This document shows positions 15,757-26,000 of a stretch of 64,000 nucleotides of DNA, one piece after another. A program made the position numbers and the translations under genes. The notes beneath the pieces were generated by a model. It did no database searches and had not been told where the DNA came from. It saw only the letters and a list, made by a program, of their open reading frames with translations. The DNA is from Serpens sp964410065 (GTDB taxonomy: Bacteria; Pseudomonadota; Gammaproteobacteria; Pseudomonadales; Pseudomonadaceae), in contig CAYPFO010000014.1 in NCBI GenBank assembly GCA_964410065.1, forward strand, positions 1 to 64,000, read 5' to 3'. The first letter of the stretch is position 1. Each line of letters begins with the position of its first letter.

Positions 15757-17748
15757 ATGGTGTCGTTAATGCGGCAATGGCCGCTGCGGGTGACGCTGAC
15801 TGCCCTGGTCATCAGCCTCGTCGCACTGTTGCTGGCCGTTATCCTGTGGCAATTGGTCTTTGTCTACCAGCCGAATGCCCGTACAGCGCAGGCCCATAGC
15901 CACGCCAACCGTATGGGCGATCTGCTGATCGAAGCCGCCGCCGAATACGCCAAAGAACGCGGGATGACCGCCGTTCATCTCAGCCTGCTAGCCATGGGGG
16001 CAAACGATGCAGGCGTACTGGAGCAGATCCACACGGCTCGCCACTTGGGCGACACGACGCTGGAACTCGCGCTCATTGAGACCGAGCATTTGATTATCGA
16101 CAACGGGATGGCCAAGCCTTTGCAGGCGCACCTGTCCTCGTTGCAGTCCGCATGGGAGCGCTTGAAGCTGGCCCGCCAGCGGGTGGATCGCAGCAGCCCG
16201 GCGTCGGCCGAGCTCCAGTCCGCCTACTGGCTTAGGACGCTCACCACCCTGATCGAACGGATCACCGTGTTGCGCAAGCTGGCGTTTTTGCCCACCACGG
16301 CGCTGGAAAGCGCAGCATTCAAAAATAACGACCTCAAGCAGGCCGTTTGGCTAGCGTCCGAATATGCCGACCGCGAGCGCGCCTTGCTGGCCATTGCTCT
16401 TGCCGAGCGCAGTCCCCTGCCCAGGGAATTGATTGAATACCGCAGCATCGTCGACAGGCAGCTGGTTTACCTGCGCGAGATCGGCCTGCCCGTATTGCAG
16501 ATGACACACACGCCTGGGGTGGATGACGCCTGGGAGCACCTGCAACGGGAGTTTGTGCTGCGTTTTGGCGCGGTGCGCACCAAAATCTATGCGGCCGCCG
16601 CACAAGGCCATTATCCGATCGACGAGTACCAATGGCTGCAGGCCGCTACCAGCGCGATCGACAGCCTGCTGGCCTTTGGCGAGGTCATCAGCGCCAGCGC
16701 CGCCGCCGATGCCGCCGCCGCGAGCAGCACGGCGCAACACCGTTATCAGGTGACCGTCGCCATGTTGATCGGCGTACTGCTCATCAGCGTTGCACTCATT
16801 GTGTTGGCTCAGCGCATCTGCCAGCGCCTGCAACAGGCAGCGCTGCGCATTCAGTACGCCGAGCGCAGCAATGACCTGAGCCTGAGACTGGATGCCAGCG
16901 GGCACGATGAACTGGCACGCCTGGGCCGCGCCTACAACGCCCTGCACGACCGTCTCGCGATTTTCATTCGGGCCTCTCAAGACGCCACTCAGGAAGTCGG
17001 CACCGCCTCCGAACGGATCAGTGTGGAGTCGATGCACATCGAGCAGCGCATCGACCAGCAGCACGCGTCGCTCATCCAGCTGGCAACCGCACTGACCCAG
17101 ATCGACGCGCTGGAACGGGAGTTATTCGAACACACCGCCGAGACTGCCGCAGCCGCCAAACGCAGCGAGCATGATGCCCTCATGGGCATACAGCTCGTCG
17201 ACCAGACGCTCTCGGTTGTCGAGTCGCTGGATCTGGAATCAGACCGGGCGGCCGAAGCGGTTTATCACCTGCAAGCCGACTGCAGCGAACTCGCCCGCCT
17301 GCTGAAAACGGTAACCGAAGAGCGGGGGGCCGCGACGGATGCCCTCAGCATGCAGATGGCTGCCCGCTCCAGCGCGTCTGACGAGGACCTGTGCGGCCTG
17401 ACACAGCGCATGCAGCAGCAGGTGCTGCAACTGGCCCGCGCCCTTGCTACGCACCAGCACGCTACCGGCACTAACCTTGAGCACATCCGCGCAGCCCGTT
17501 CCACACTTGAGCGCATCGCAGTAGAAGCCGGCACGTTCAGCAAGCTCAGTCAGCAAATTGCGTCAGTAGCTGCAGAGCCCTTGAATGTAGCCAATGATAT
17601 GTACCTCACCATCGACACCCTCATGCACCTTGACAAGGAAAACGTCTGTGCGGCCAAGCAGGCCCGAAGGTCGGCGACCGATATCGCGGACCAGATGCAG
17701 CATCTGGCGTCGTTGGCCAACCAGTTCAGCCTGCCAAGCCGCCCTTGA
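15757..17748 (+). CDS. Receptor-like protein with NIT-like sensor and HAMP, no MCP signalling tip
   Basis: A 663-residue membrane protein. TM1 is at about 11-36 and TM2 at about 331-351; between them lies a 290-residue helical periplasmic domain with AAAEYAKERGMTAVHL near 50-65, like the KERG motif of NIT (nitrate/nitrite sensing) domains. A HAMP domain follows (about 352-405, ending SGHDELARLGRAYNAL). The rest is long coiled coil, but the highly conserved MCP hairpin tip and its methylation helices cannot be found, so coupling to CheA/CheW is doubtful. AAGGAG at 15743-15748 supports the ATG at 15757. Function unknown; no chemotaxis gene is nearby. Confidence 0.75.
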   Translation: MVSLMRQWPLRVTLTALVISLVALLLAVILWQLVFVYQPNARTAQAHSHANRMGDLLIEAAAEYAKERGMTAVHLSLLAMGANDAGVLEQIHTARHLGDTTLELALIETEHLIIDNGMAKPLQAHLSSLQSAWERLKLARQRVDRSSPASAELQSAYWLRTLTTLIERITVLRKLAFLPTTALESAAFKNNDLKQAVWLASEYADRERALLAIALAERSPLPRELIEYRSIVDRQLVYLREIGLPVLQMTHTPGVDDAWEHLQREFVLRFGAVRTKIYAAAAQGHYPIDEYQWLQAATSAIDSLLAFGEVISASAAADAAAASSTAQHRYQVTVAMLIGVLLISVALIVLAQRICQRLQQAALRIQYAERSNDLSLRLDASGHDELARLGRAYNALHDRLAIFIRASQDATQEVGTASERISVESMHIEQRIDQQHASLIQLATALTQIDALERELFEHTAETAAAAKRSEHDALMGIQLVDQTLSVVESLDLESDRAAEAVYHLQADCSELARLLKTVTEERGAATDALSMQMAARSSASDEDLCGLTQRMQQQVLQLARALATHQHATGTNLEHIRAARSTLERIAVEAGTFSKLSQQIASVAAEPLNVANDMYLTIDTLMHLDKENVCAAKQARRSATDIADQMQHLASLANQFSLPSRP

Positions 17749-17755
17749 GCAAGGC

Positions 17756-18658
17756 TTAAGGCATGACTGCAGGCACACGTAGCAATTCGATCAGTCGCTC
17801 CAGAGCGGGATGCACCGGTGCGTCGCGACGGCGCACCAGCAAGGTGGGGGCCGCTGCCAGTTCCGGGTCGATTGACTGCCAAGCCACCAAAGGGGCGCGA
17901 GGGTGAGCCTGCAACAGGCTGCGTGGCAAAAGACCGATACCCATCCCCGCAGCGATACCGCCCAGGATCGCCTCGATCGAGCCGTAACTTTGCCGCGCCG
18001 CGATCAGCAAGGCCTGCTGCTCGCTCCAGCGCTCCAGTCGTTCGCGGTAATGGCAGCCATGGGGAAAGCCGAGCAAGGTAACCGGCGCTTGCAGCAGGGT
18101 TTCCAGGTCCGCTTGCGCCGGCATCACCAGCACCAGCTCCTCACGCCACAGCACCTCGCTGACCAGCTGCGGATGACTGTAAGGGCCGCCAATCAGTGCA
18201 GCGTCCAGACGCCCTGCCAGCACTTCGTCGAGCAAATGGCGGCTGGGCCCGGTCACCAGACTCATGTCGACCCGAGGCGCATCGCGGTGAAAGGCCGCCA
18301 ATACTTCGGGAAGACGCACGGCCGCCGTGGTTTCCATTGAACCGAGGCGCAATTCGCCGCTCCACACATCCTCCCGCACGCTGCTCCAGGCCAGTTGGCA
18401 CAGGCGCTCGAGCGTTTCGGCATGGGGCAACAAACGTTTGCCGGCGGGCGTCAGGTGCAACTGCCGGGCCTGGCGCTGGAACAGGTCGGCGCCCAGTTGC
18501 TCTTCCAATTGCCGCAAGCGCGCCGAGACGTTGGACGGCACGCAATGCAGGTGCTGAGCCGCGCCGCTTAACGAGCCCGCGCGATGTATGGCCAGAAAAT
18601 GCCGCAGCAGTTGCGGATTGAGACGTTCCCAGGATGACACCGCCACCTCGACACTCAT
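17756..18658 (-). CDS. LysR-family transcriptional regulator, divergent from an MFS gene
   Basis: A 300-residue LTTR. The N-terminal winged helix-turn-helix includes LRHFLAIHRAGSLSGAAQHL and SNVSARLRQLEEQLGADLFQ (residues about 17-60), then the effector-binding fold (GELRLGSMETTAAVRLPEVL from about 98). It resembles regulators of the PtrR/ArgP-like or YwbI type but I cannot name it. It is transcribed away from the YbfB-type MFS gene, with 91 bases between the start codons, so it probably controls that gene and the nitronate monooxygenase. The start at 18658 leaves a short leader before the HTH. Confidence 0.88.
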   Translation of the reverse strand: MSVEVAVSSWERLNPQLLRHFLAIHRAGSLSGAAQHLHCVPSNVSARLRQLEEQLGADLFQRQARQLHLTPAGKRLLPHAETLERLCQLAWSSVREDVWSGELRLGSMETTAAVRLPEVLAAFHRDAPRVDMSLVTGPSRHLLDEVLAGRLDAALIGGPYSHPQLVSEVLWREELVLVMPAQADLETLLQAPVTLLGFPHGCHYRERLERWSEQQALLIAARQSYGSIEAILGGIAAGMGIGLLPRSLLQAHPRAPLVAWQSIDPELAAAPTLLVRRRDAPVHPALERLIELLRVPAVMP

Positions 18659-18662
18659 TAAA

Positions 18663-18691
18663 AGTGAACAACAAGTACAGTATTTTTCACT
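18663..18691. promoter_or_regulatory. Candidate LysR operator between the divergent genes
   Basis: An inverted repeat AGTGAACAA (18663-18671) and TTTTTCACT (18683-18691), eight of nine positions symmetrical, lies next to the regulator's start codon inside the divergent promoter region. This is the usual place and size for an LTTR recognition site. Confidence 0.4.
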
Positions 18692-18749
18692 GGCAGTCTC
18701 ACGCTGGCAACCGCTAAGGTTGGCAGCCCCTTCCTTGACGAGTTCAGCC

Positions 18750-19946
18750 ATGCCTTCGATCCCGTCCCGTCAGATTTTGAGTGCCCTGCTGGCCGGCAGC
18801 GCCGCGCTGGTGGTGGTGCATGCGCTCGGCCGTTTTGCCTACACGCCGCTGCTGCCGCTTTTTTTGAGCGACGGCTTGTTCAACCTGCAACAGGGCGCAC
18901 AACTGGCCACCTGGAATTACATCGGCTACCTGCTGGGCGCTCTGCTGGCTGTGGCCCTGGCAACACCTGCACGGATGCGTGTGGCCTTGCCGCTGGCGTT
19001 GCTCGGCAATGCCCTGCTGACGCTGCTGCAAGGCCTGAGCGAGTATTACCCGAGCCTGGCAGCGCTACGCCTGTTCAATGGCGTGAGCAACGGCCTGGTG
19101 TTCGTGCTCGCCCCGGCGCTGGTGCTGGAATGGCTGGCCCAGCGTCAGCGCGCCCATCTCAGCGGCCTGGTCTACCTGGGGTTTGCTGCCGGCCTGTTGC
19201 TGGCCGGCTGGCTGGCCGACCTGCCCGCCACACTCTTGCACGGTGCCGCGCGCTGGTGGCCGATGGCGGCGCTGGCCCTGCCGCTGGCCCTGCTCAGTGC
19301 GTGGATGCTCGGTCGTCTGCAGCTCGAGCCGCGCCAGGCGGGAAACACTGAGCCAGCCAGCCCGCTGTTCGATCGCGCCAGCACACCGCTGTTTCTCGCC
19401 TATGCCGGGGCCGGGCTGGGCTACATTCTGCCGATGACCTTTCTGCCGACCCTGGCTCAGGAGCACCTGCCCGCCGACCACTCGCTGATCAGCGGTGCCT
19501 GGCGCTGGACGGCACTGGCCTGTCTGGTCGCCGTCCCGCTGTGGAACAGCCTCGGCGCCCGCGTGGGCGACCGCTGCGCGCTGCTGGTCAATTACCTGCT
19601 GCAAGCGGTGGGTTGCGCTGCACCGCTGCTGTGGCCGGGCGCCACCGGCGTGCTGCTGTGTGCAGTGCTGGTGGGCGGTACTTTTATCGGCACGGTGTTT
19701 CTTACTCAGCGCCTGGCGCGCAGCCTGCAACCGCACCAGGGGCCCAAGCTGTCGGCGGCGCTGATCGCCCTGTATGGCGGCGCCCAGTTGCTGGGCCCCT
19801 GGCTGGCCGGTCTCTGGATCGGTGTCGGGGGCACGCTGACGCAAAGTTTCGCGCTGGGTGTTGGCGCCCTGATCTGGGCGCTGGCCTGGACCTGGACCGT
19901 GCCCAGCGCCGCTGGCCATTCTTCCCCCGTTGGAGCTTCGTCATGA
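18750..19946 (+). CDS. YbfB/YjiJ-family MFS transporter
   Basis: A 398-residue major facilitator protein with 12 predicted helices. The N-terminal ALLAGSAALVVVHALGRFAY followed by TPLLPLFL is the mark of the YbfB/YjiJ (DUF1228) family, whose substrates are unknown. The ATG at 18750 starts directly before the first helix; longer frames extend into the divergent LysR promoter. The last four bases overlap the next gene (ATGA), so it is co-translated with a nitronate monooxygenase, suggesting that both handle the same or related small molecules. Confidence 0.9.
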   Translation: MPSIPSRQILSALLAGSAALVVVHALGRFAYTPLLPLFLSDGLFNLQQGAQLATWNYIGYLLGALLAVALATPARMRVALPLALLGNALLTLLQGLSEYYPSLAALRLFNGVSNGLVFVLAPALVLEWLAQRQRAHLSGLVYLGFAAGLLLAGWLADLPATLLHGAARWWPMAALALPLALLSAWMLGRLQLEPRQAGNTEPASPLFDRASTPLFLAYAGAGLGYILPMTFLPTLAQEHLPADHSLISGAWRWTALACLVAVPLWNSLGARVGDRCALLVNYLLQAVGCAAPLLWPGATGVLLCAVLVGGTFIGTVFLTQRLARSLQPHQGPKLSAALIALYGGAQLLGPWLAGLWIGVGGTLTQSFALGVGALIWALAWTWTVPSAAGHSSPVGASS

Positions 19947-20983
19947 CCCTGACTTCCTTGCTCGGCACCCGACTGCCGATTATCCAGGCGCCGATGGCAG
20001 GTGCTCAGCACCACGCGCTCACCGCCGCCGTGTGCAACGCCGGCGGCCTGGGCTCGCTGCCCGCTGCGATGCTCAGCGCCGAAGCACTGGATACACAACT
20101 GCGCGAGCTCAAAGCTCTGACCGACCGGCCCTTCAACGTCAACTTCTTCGCTCACCAAACCCCCGTTGTCGACCCTGTGCGTGAACAGGCCTGGCAGGAT
20201 TTGCTGGCGCCGTTTCTGGCCGAATTCGAGGTCGATCCCAGCAGCATTCCCAACGGTCCCGGTCGCCAGCCCTTCAGCGCGGCCATGGCCGAGGTGCTGG
20301 AAGCCCATCGCCCGGCAGTGGTCAGCTTCCACTTCGGCCTGCCGGAGCCCGAGCTGCTGCAACGGGTCAAGGCCACCGGCGCGAAAATCCTGTCCAGCGC
20401 CACCACCCTTGAGGAAGGACTCTGGCTGCAGGAACGCGGCGTGGACGCGGTGATTGCCCAAGGCCTGGAAGCGGGAGGCCATCGGGGCATGTTTCTCAGT
20501 GAAGACCTGTCCACCCAGCTCGGCACCTTCGCCCTGGTGCCACAACTGGTGGATGCCCTGCAGGTGCCGGTGATCGCCTCGGGCGGCATTGCCGATGCGC
20601 GTGGCGTGGCGGCGGCCATGGCGTTGGGCGCCAGTGGCGTGCAGGTGGGCACCGCCTACCTGCTATGCCCGGAAACCACCATCAGCGCCCTGCATCGCGC
20701 CGCACTGCAAAGCGAAGCCGCGCGCCATACGGTATTAACCACGCTGTTCAGCGGCCGACCGGCGCGCGGAATCGTCAACCGCCTGATCCGCACGCTGGGT
20801 GCAAGGCCGCAGGGCATTCCCCTCTTTCCGCTGGCCGGCAACGCCATCGGCCCACTGCGCGCCGCGGCGGAAAAGCGCGGCGTCAGCGACTGCTCACCTC
20901 TCTGGTCCGGACAAAACGCCAGCGCATGCCAGGCATTACCCGCAGCTGAAATTACCCGACGCCTGGCTGAGGGCCTCAAGTAA
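19943..20983 (+). CDS. Nitronate monooxygenase (2-nitropropane dioxygenase family)
   Basis: A 346-residue FMN enzyme with a TIM-barrel fold that oxidises alkyl nitronates such as propionate 3-nitronate. Family motifs are PIIQAPMAGAQHHALTAAVCNAGGLGSL at the N-terminus (the first FMN-binding strand and loop), AQGLEAGGHRG near residue 172 and VIASGGIADARG near 210 (phosphate binding). The start overlaps the upstream MFS gene by four bases. The pair next to a LysR gene suggests a small detoxification or uptake unit. The substrate is inferred from the family only. Confidence 0.92.
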   Translation: MTLTSLLGTRLPIIQAPMAGAQHHALTAAVCNAGGLGSLPAAMLSAEALDTQLRELKALTDRPFNVNFFAHQTPVVDPVREQAWQDLLAPFLAEFEVDPSSIPNGPGRQPFSAAMAEVLEAHRPAVVSFHFGLPEPELLQRVKATGAKILSSATTLEEGLWLQERGVDAVIAQGLEAGGHRGMFLSEDLSTQLGTFALVPQLVDALQVPVIASGGIADARGVAAAMALGASGVQVGTAYLLCPETTISALHRAALQSEAARHTVLTTLFSGRPARGIVNRLIRTLGARPQGIPLFPLAGNAIGPLRAAAEKRGVSDCSPLWSGQNASACQALPAAEITRRLAEGLK

Positions 20984-21002
20984 TACGCGCCTGAATTTGA
21001 AT

Positions 21003-21024
21003 GGCGGCGGGGTGGTTCGCCGCC
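21003..21024 (+). terminator. Weak hairpin after the nitronate monooxygenase gene
   Basis: GGCGGCG (21003-21009) pairs with CGCCGCC (21018-21024), 20 bases after the stop. There is no T-tract. The remaining 230 bases up to the antiporter gene show no coding potential that I trust; a promoter for the next gene is presumed there. Confidence 0.3.
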
Positions 21025-21252
21025 TCCTCCGCGCATGCCAAACTCTTGAGCGACAGGCGACCGCGCTGCGCCAGGCCGGCCTAAACGAGCGTGCAATGCG
21101 TTGATAGAGGCTGACGAAGCACCCCTGCCAAGGTAAAGTCATCACCCCCGCTGGCCCGCCTGCCAGCGTAACCGCAAAAGCCCGCTCATTCCGCCAGCAC
21201 AGCTGTTGCCCTGCGCGTGTCGAATCTTTGCCTTCATGTATTTGGAGTGTTC

Positions 21253-22977
21253 ATGCTGGATACCAGCACCATCAATAGCCTGTTCTTCATCGGTGCCTTT
21301 CTGGTTGCCGTCAGCATTCTGGTCAGCGCCTTTTCCACGCGCATTGGCATTCCGGTGCTGGTGCTGTTTCTCGGCGTCGGCATGCTGGCGGGCGTGGATG
21401 GTATTGGTGGCATCGTTTTCAATGACTATTCCATTGCTTATCTGGTCAGCAACCTCGCGCTGGCGGTAATTCTGCTCGACGGCGGCATGCGCACCCGGGC
21501 CGCCACCTTCCGTGTGGCCCTGTGGCCGGCGCTGTCGCTGGCCACTGTCGGAGTTATGATCACGGCCGGCCTGACCGGCCTGGCCGCTGCCTGGCTGTTC
21601 AACCTCAATCTCCTGGAAGGCCTGTTGATTGGCGCCATCGTCGGCTCGACCGACGCCGCCGTGGTGTTCAACCTGCTCAATGGCAAAGGGCTCAACGAGC
21701 GGGTGGGGCCTACCCTTGAGATCGAGTCAGGCAGCAATGATCCGATGGCGATGTTCCTTACCGTGTCGCTGATCGCCATGATCGCCAGTGGTGAAAGCAA
21801 TTTCGGCCTGAGCTTCCTGGGCAGCCTGATCCAACAGTTCGGCCTGGGGATCTTCCTTGGCCTGGCCGGTGGCTGGCTACTGTTGCAGCTGATCAACCAC
21901 CTGAACGTCGCCAATGGCCTTTACCCGCTGCTGGCAGTCAGTGGCGGCATCATGATTTATGCCATCGCCGGCGCCATCGGCGGCAGCGGCATTCTTGCCG
22001 TGTATGTCTGCGGTCTGTTGTTGGGCAACCAGCCGATCCGCAACCGCCACGGCATTGTGCACATGTTCGACGGTCTGGCCTGGCTCAGCCAGATCGGCAT
22101 GTTCCTGGTGTTGGGCCTGCTGCTGACGCCCAGCGAGCTGCTGCCGATCGCCGTGCCGGCCTTGCTGCTTTCAATGTGGATGATTCTCTTTGCCCGGCCG
22201 ATCTCGGTGTTCCTCGGCCTGCTGCCGTTTCGCAGCTTCAATCTGCGCGAGCGGTTGTTCATCTCCTGGATCGGCCTGCGCGGCGCGGTGCCGGTCATCC
22301 TCGCGGTCTTCCCGCTGATGGCGGGGCTGGAGCGGGCACAGCTGTTTTTCAACGTGGCCTTCTTCATTGTCCTGGTGTCGCTGGTGCTGCAGGGCAGCAG
22401 CCTGGCCTGGACCGCGCGCAAGGCACGGGTACTAGTGCCCCCCATACCGGCACCGATTTCCCGTGCCGGCCTGGAAATTCACCCGACCAGCCAGTGGGAA
22501 TTGTTCGTCTATCACCTGAGCGCGGAAAAGTGGTTCATTGGCGCACCGTTGCGAGCTTTGAACATGCCGGACGGCACGCGCATCGCCGCGCTGTTTCGCG
22601 GTCGGCACCTGCTGCACCCCAGCGGCAGCACCACCTTGCAAGTCAACGACATCCTCTGTGTGATCGGCCATGAGAAGGATTTGCCCGCCCTTGGCAAGTT
22701 GTTCAGCCAGCCGCCCAAGCGCAGCCCGGATATGCGCGTCTTTGGCGAATTCATCCTGGGAGGGGACGCCGAACTGGGCGCGATTGCCACGCTGTACGGC
22801 TTCGCCGTTGAGCCCCATGAGCAGACAATGCCGCTGGGCCAGTTCATTGCGCGTAAATTTGGTCGCGAACCCGTGGTCGGTGATCAGGTCGAATGGAACG
22901 GCCTGACCTGGACCGTAGCCGAAATGGATGAGCACAGGATTCACAAGGTCGGTCTCAAATTCCCCGAGAGCCTATAA
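21253..22977 (+). CDS. cvrA: K+/H+ antiporter of the CvrA/NhaP2 type
   Basis: A 574-residue CPA1-family antiporter. The N-terminal 395 residues form about 12-13 helices, with GSTDAAVVFNLL near residue 130 and ESGSNDPMAMFL near 160 carrying the acidic residues of the transport site. A cytoplasmic RCK-C (TrkA-C) domain follows (about 396-480, IGAPLRALNMPDG), then a CorC/HlyC-like domain to the end. This three-part layout and the length match E. coli CvrA (NhaP2, about 578 residues). GGAG at 21244-21247 supports the ATG at 21253; a GTG at 21217 would add 12 residues. Confidence 0.9.
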   Translation: MLDTSTINSLFFIGAFLVAVSILVSAFSTRIGIPVLVLFLGVGMLAGVDGIGGIVFNDYSIAYLVSNLALAVILLDGGMRTRAATFRVALWPALSLATVGVMITAGLTGLAAAWLFNLNLLEGLLIGAIVGSTDAAVVFNLLNGKGLNERVGPTLEIESGSNDPMAMFLTVSLIAMIASGESNFGLSFLGSLIQQFGLGIFLGLAGGWLLLQLINHLNVANGLYPLLAVSGGIMIYAIAGAIGGSGILAVYVCGLLLGNQPIRNRHGIVHMFDGLAWLSQIGMFLVLGLLLTPSELLPIAVPALLLSMWMILFARPISVFLGLLPFRSFNLRERLFISWIGLRGAVPVILAVFPLMAGLERAQLFFNVAFFIVLVSLVLQGSSLAWTARKARVLVPPIPAPISRAGLEIHPTSQWELFVYHLSAEKWFIGAPLRALNMPDGTRIAALFRGRHLLHPSGSTTLQVNDILCVIGHEKDLPALGKLFSQPPKRSPDMRVFGEFILGGDAELGAIATLYGFAVEPHEQTMPLGQFIARKFGREPVVGDQVEWNGLTWTVAEMDEHRIHKVGLKFPESL

Positions 22978-23068
22978 GCCACGCCGCCGGGGGTATTTTT
23001 CCTGAGGGGCAAGACTCATGCCTGCCTGAGGCAATAGGGTCTGGCCCCGTTCGCGATTGATCCTGACC

Positions 23069-26000
23069 ATGCTTGTGTTTCGCTCCTTGTGCCTCACCCT
23101 TCTGCTTGCTCTGAGCGGCGCTCTCCTCGCCGCCGAACCGCCCAGCCGCGAAGCCGTGGAAACCAGCCTGGCGGGGCTGGCCGATCGCAAACTGCCGGAG
23201 GGCGAGCAACTGCTGGTGCAGCAAACCCTTGAGCAAACCCTGGCTCAGCTCAACCAACAACAGGAACTCCAGCAACGCCTGGAAGCGCTCCAGCAGCAAC
23301 TCGACGCGGCGCCGCAGCAGATCAGTGAAGCCCGACAAGCACTGGAAGAATTGCAACAACACCCGGTGGAGAACCCCGTCGCCCAGTATGCCGACAGCGA
23401 CATGGTCGAGCTGGAGCTGATTCTCACCGAGCGCAGCCAGCAGTTGACCGACTGGCAAAAAGAGCTGACCGCCGCCAATAGCCTGATCATCAGCTCCCAA
23501 ACTCGGCCGGAACGCGCACAGACTGAAATCAGCGCGAACCAGAACCGCATCCAGCAGCTGCAGACTGCCTTGAAGCATGACGAGCTCGACGGCAAGACGC
23601 TGATACCCGAGCAGCGCGACCTGCTCGTCACCGAGCTGGCCACCCTTGAGCTGCGTAACGAATTGCGTCGCCAGGAGTTGGCAGGCAACAACGCCCTGCT
23701 CGATTTGGGCACCAGCCGCCGAGAATTGCTCAGCGAGCAGGTCACCCGCCTGGAAAACGAGCTGGAGGGACTGCAAACGCTGATCAATGAGCGCCGCCTG
23801 GCGCAGTCGGCAGAAACCCGCGAGGAGGTTTCCCGGGAAGCCCGCAGCGCCGGGCCGGGCAGCTTGCTGGCGAGAGAAACCGCCACCAACCTTCAGCTCA
23901 CCGATTACCTACTGCGCGTTACCGACCGCCTCAACGAGGTGACGCAAACCAACCTGCGCACCAAACAGCGCCTGGACAACCTGACTCAAAGCGAGCAGGC
24001 CCTGGAGGAGCAGATCGATGTATTGCGCGGTAGCTTGCTGCTGTCGCAAATTCTCCTCGAACAAAAACGGCGCCTGCCGCTGGTGAAAACCGATACGCGG
24101 CTGGCCGACGACATCGCCGATATCCGCCTGTACCAATTCGAACTCAACCAGAACCGTGAACAACTGAACAACCCACAGCAATTTGTCGCCACGTTGCTGG
24201 AAAAAGAGCCTGAGGCTGACAGCGAGGCCATGCGCGCCTCGCTGCTGGAGCTGGCGAAGAGCCGCAGCGAACTGCTCGACCGCCTGGCTCGCGAGCTCAA
24301 TGCCCTGTTGGGCGAAGCCGTCAGCCTGCAGCTCAACCAGACGCAGCTGAAGAACCTCGCGAGCCAGCTGAGCAAGACGCTGGAGGAGCAGCTGTTCTGG
24401 ATTCCCAGCAATCCGCCGCTGAGCCTGGCCTGGTGGGCCCGCGCACCGCAGCGCCTGGCCGAGCAGGTCGGCGCATTACCTTGGGTGGAGACTGTCCAGG
24501 ATTTAGGCCGGGGACTGCTCGCACGCTCCTGGGTCTTCCTGCCCCTGCTGCTCAGTGCCCTGCTGTTTTTCAAACGCTCGCTGCTTCGGCGCAAACTGCT
24601 CGCCTTGCATCAGGACATTGGCCACTTCCCGCGTGACAGCCAGCGGCATACGCCATTGGCGCTGCTGTTCAATCTGCTGCAAGCGCTGCCCGGCACTATG
24701 CTGCTGGCGCTGTGCGGGTATGCCTTGCAGATCGATGCGCGCGGCCAGAATGCCCACCTGGGCGCGGCACTGTTCGCCATGGCCGGGGCCTGGCTGGTGA
24801 TCTACACCACCTACCGTATCCTGACCCCGGGCGGCGTCGCCGAACGGCATTTTGGCTGGGCCAGGGCCCAGGTCGCGTTCCTCTACCGTCACGTGCGCTG
24901 GCTTGGCCTGGTGGTGCTGGTGCTGGTCGGCGTGGTGAGCTTCGCCGAAGACCAGCCCACGGTGCTGACCGATGACGTACTCGGCGTGCTGCTGTTGCTT
25001 TGCGGCTTTGCGCTGCTGGCCTGGCTGCTGGGTCGCCTGGTGTTTCGCGGCCCGCACCACGACCAGGCGTCACCGTTTCGCAAGCTCGTGGGTGCGCTGT
25101 TCATCCTGCTGCCACTGGCCTTGATGGTGGCGCTGTTCGCCGGCTACTACTACACCACGCTGAAACTCAGTGGCCGCCTGATCGACACGCTGTATGCACT
25201 GCTCATCTGGGTATTGCTCGAAGCCATGCTGGTACGCGGCCTGAGCCTCGCCGCGCGGCGCTTGGCCTGGCAACGGCTGCAGGCCAAGCGCGACGCTGTG
25301 CAGCAGGAAACCCCGGACGGCGCATCCGTCGCGGTGGAGGAGCCCGAGCTGGCCATTGAGGATGTCAACGAGCAGTCCCTGCGCCTGATCCGCCTGGGCT
25401 TGCTCGCCGGCCTGGTAGCCGTGCTCTGGTGGGTCTGGTCCGATCTGCTGACCGTGTTCACCTACCTCGACACCATTACCCTCTACCAATTCACCAGCGG
25501 TACCGGCACCACCGCCAGCCTGGTACCGATCAGCGTGCTCGACGTGCTGGGCGCCCTGTTGACCGTGGCCATTACCGTGATTCTGGCGCGCAACCTGCCG
25601 GGGTTGCTGGAAGTGTTGATCCTCTCGCGTCTGAACCTGGCCCAGGGCAGCGCCTATGCCACCACCACGTTGTTGTCCTACACGATTCTCGGCTTCGGCA
25701 TTGTCACCACCCTGTCCACCCTCGGGGTCAGCTGGGACAAACTTCAATGGCTGGTGGCCGCGCTGTCGGTGGGCATCGGCTTCGGCATGCAGGAAATCTT
25801 CGCCAACTTTATTTCCGGTTTGATCATCCTGTTCGAGCGCCCGGTGCGCATCGGCGATCTGGTAACCATCGGCAACGTTACCGGCACGGTGAAGCGCATC
25901 CATATCCGCGCCACGCACATCATTGATGGCGACCGCAAGGAAGTCATCGTGCCCAACAAGACCTTCGTGACCAGCCAGTTGATCAACTGGACGCTGACCG

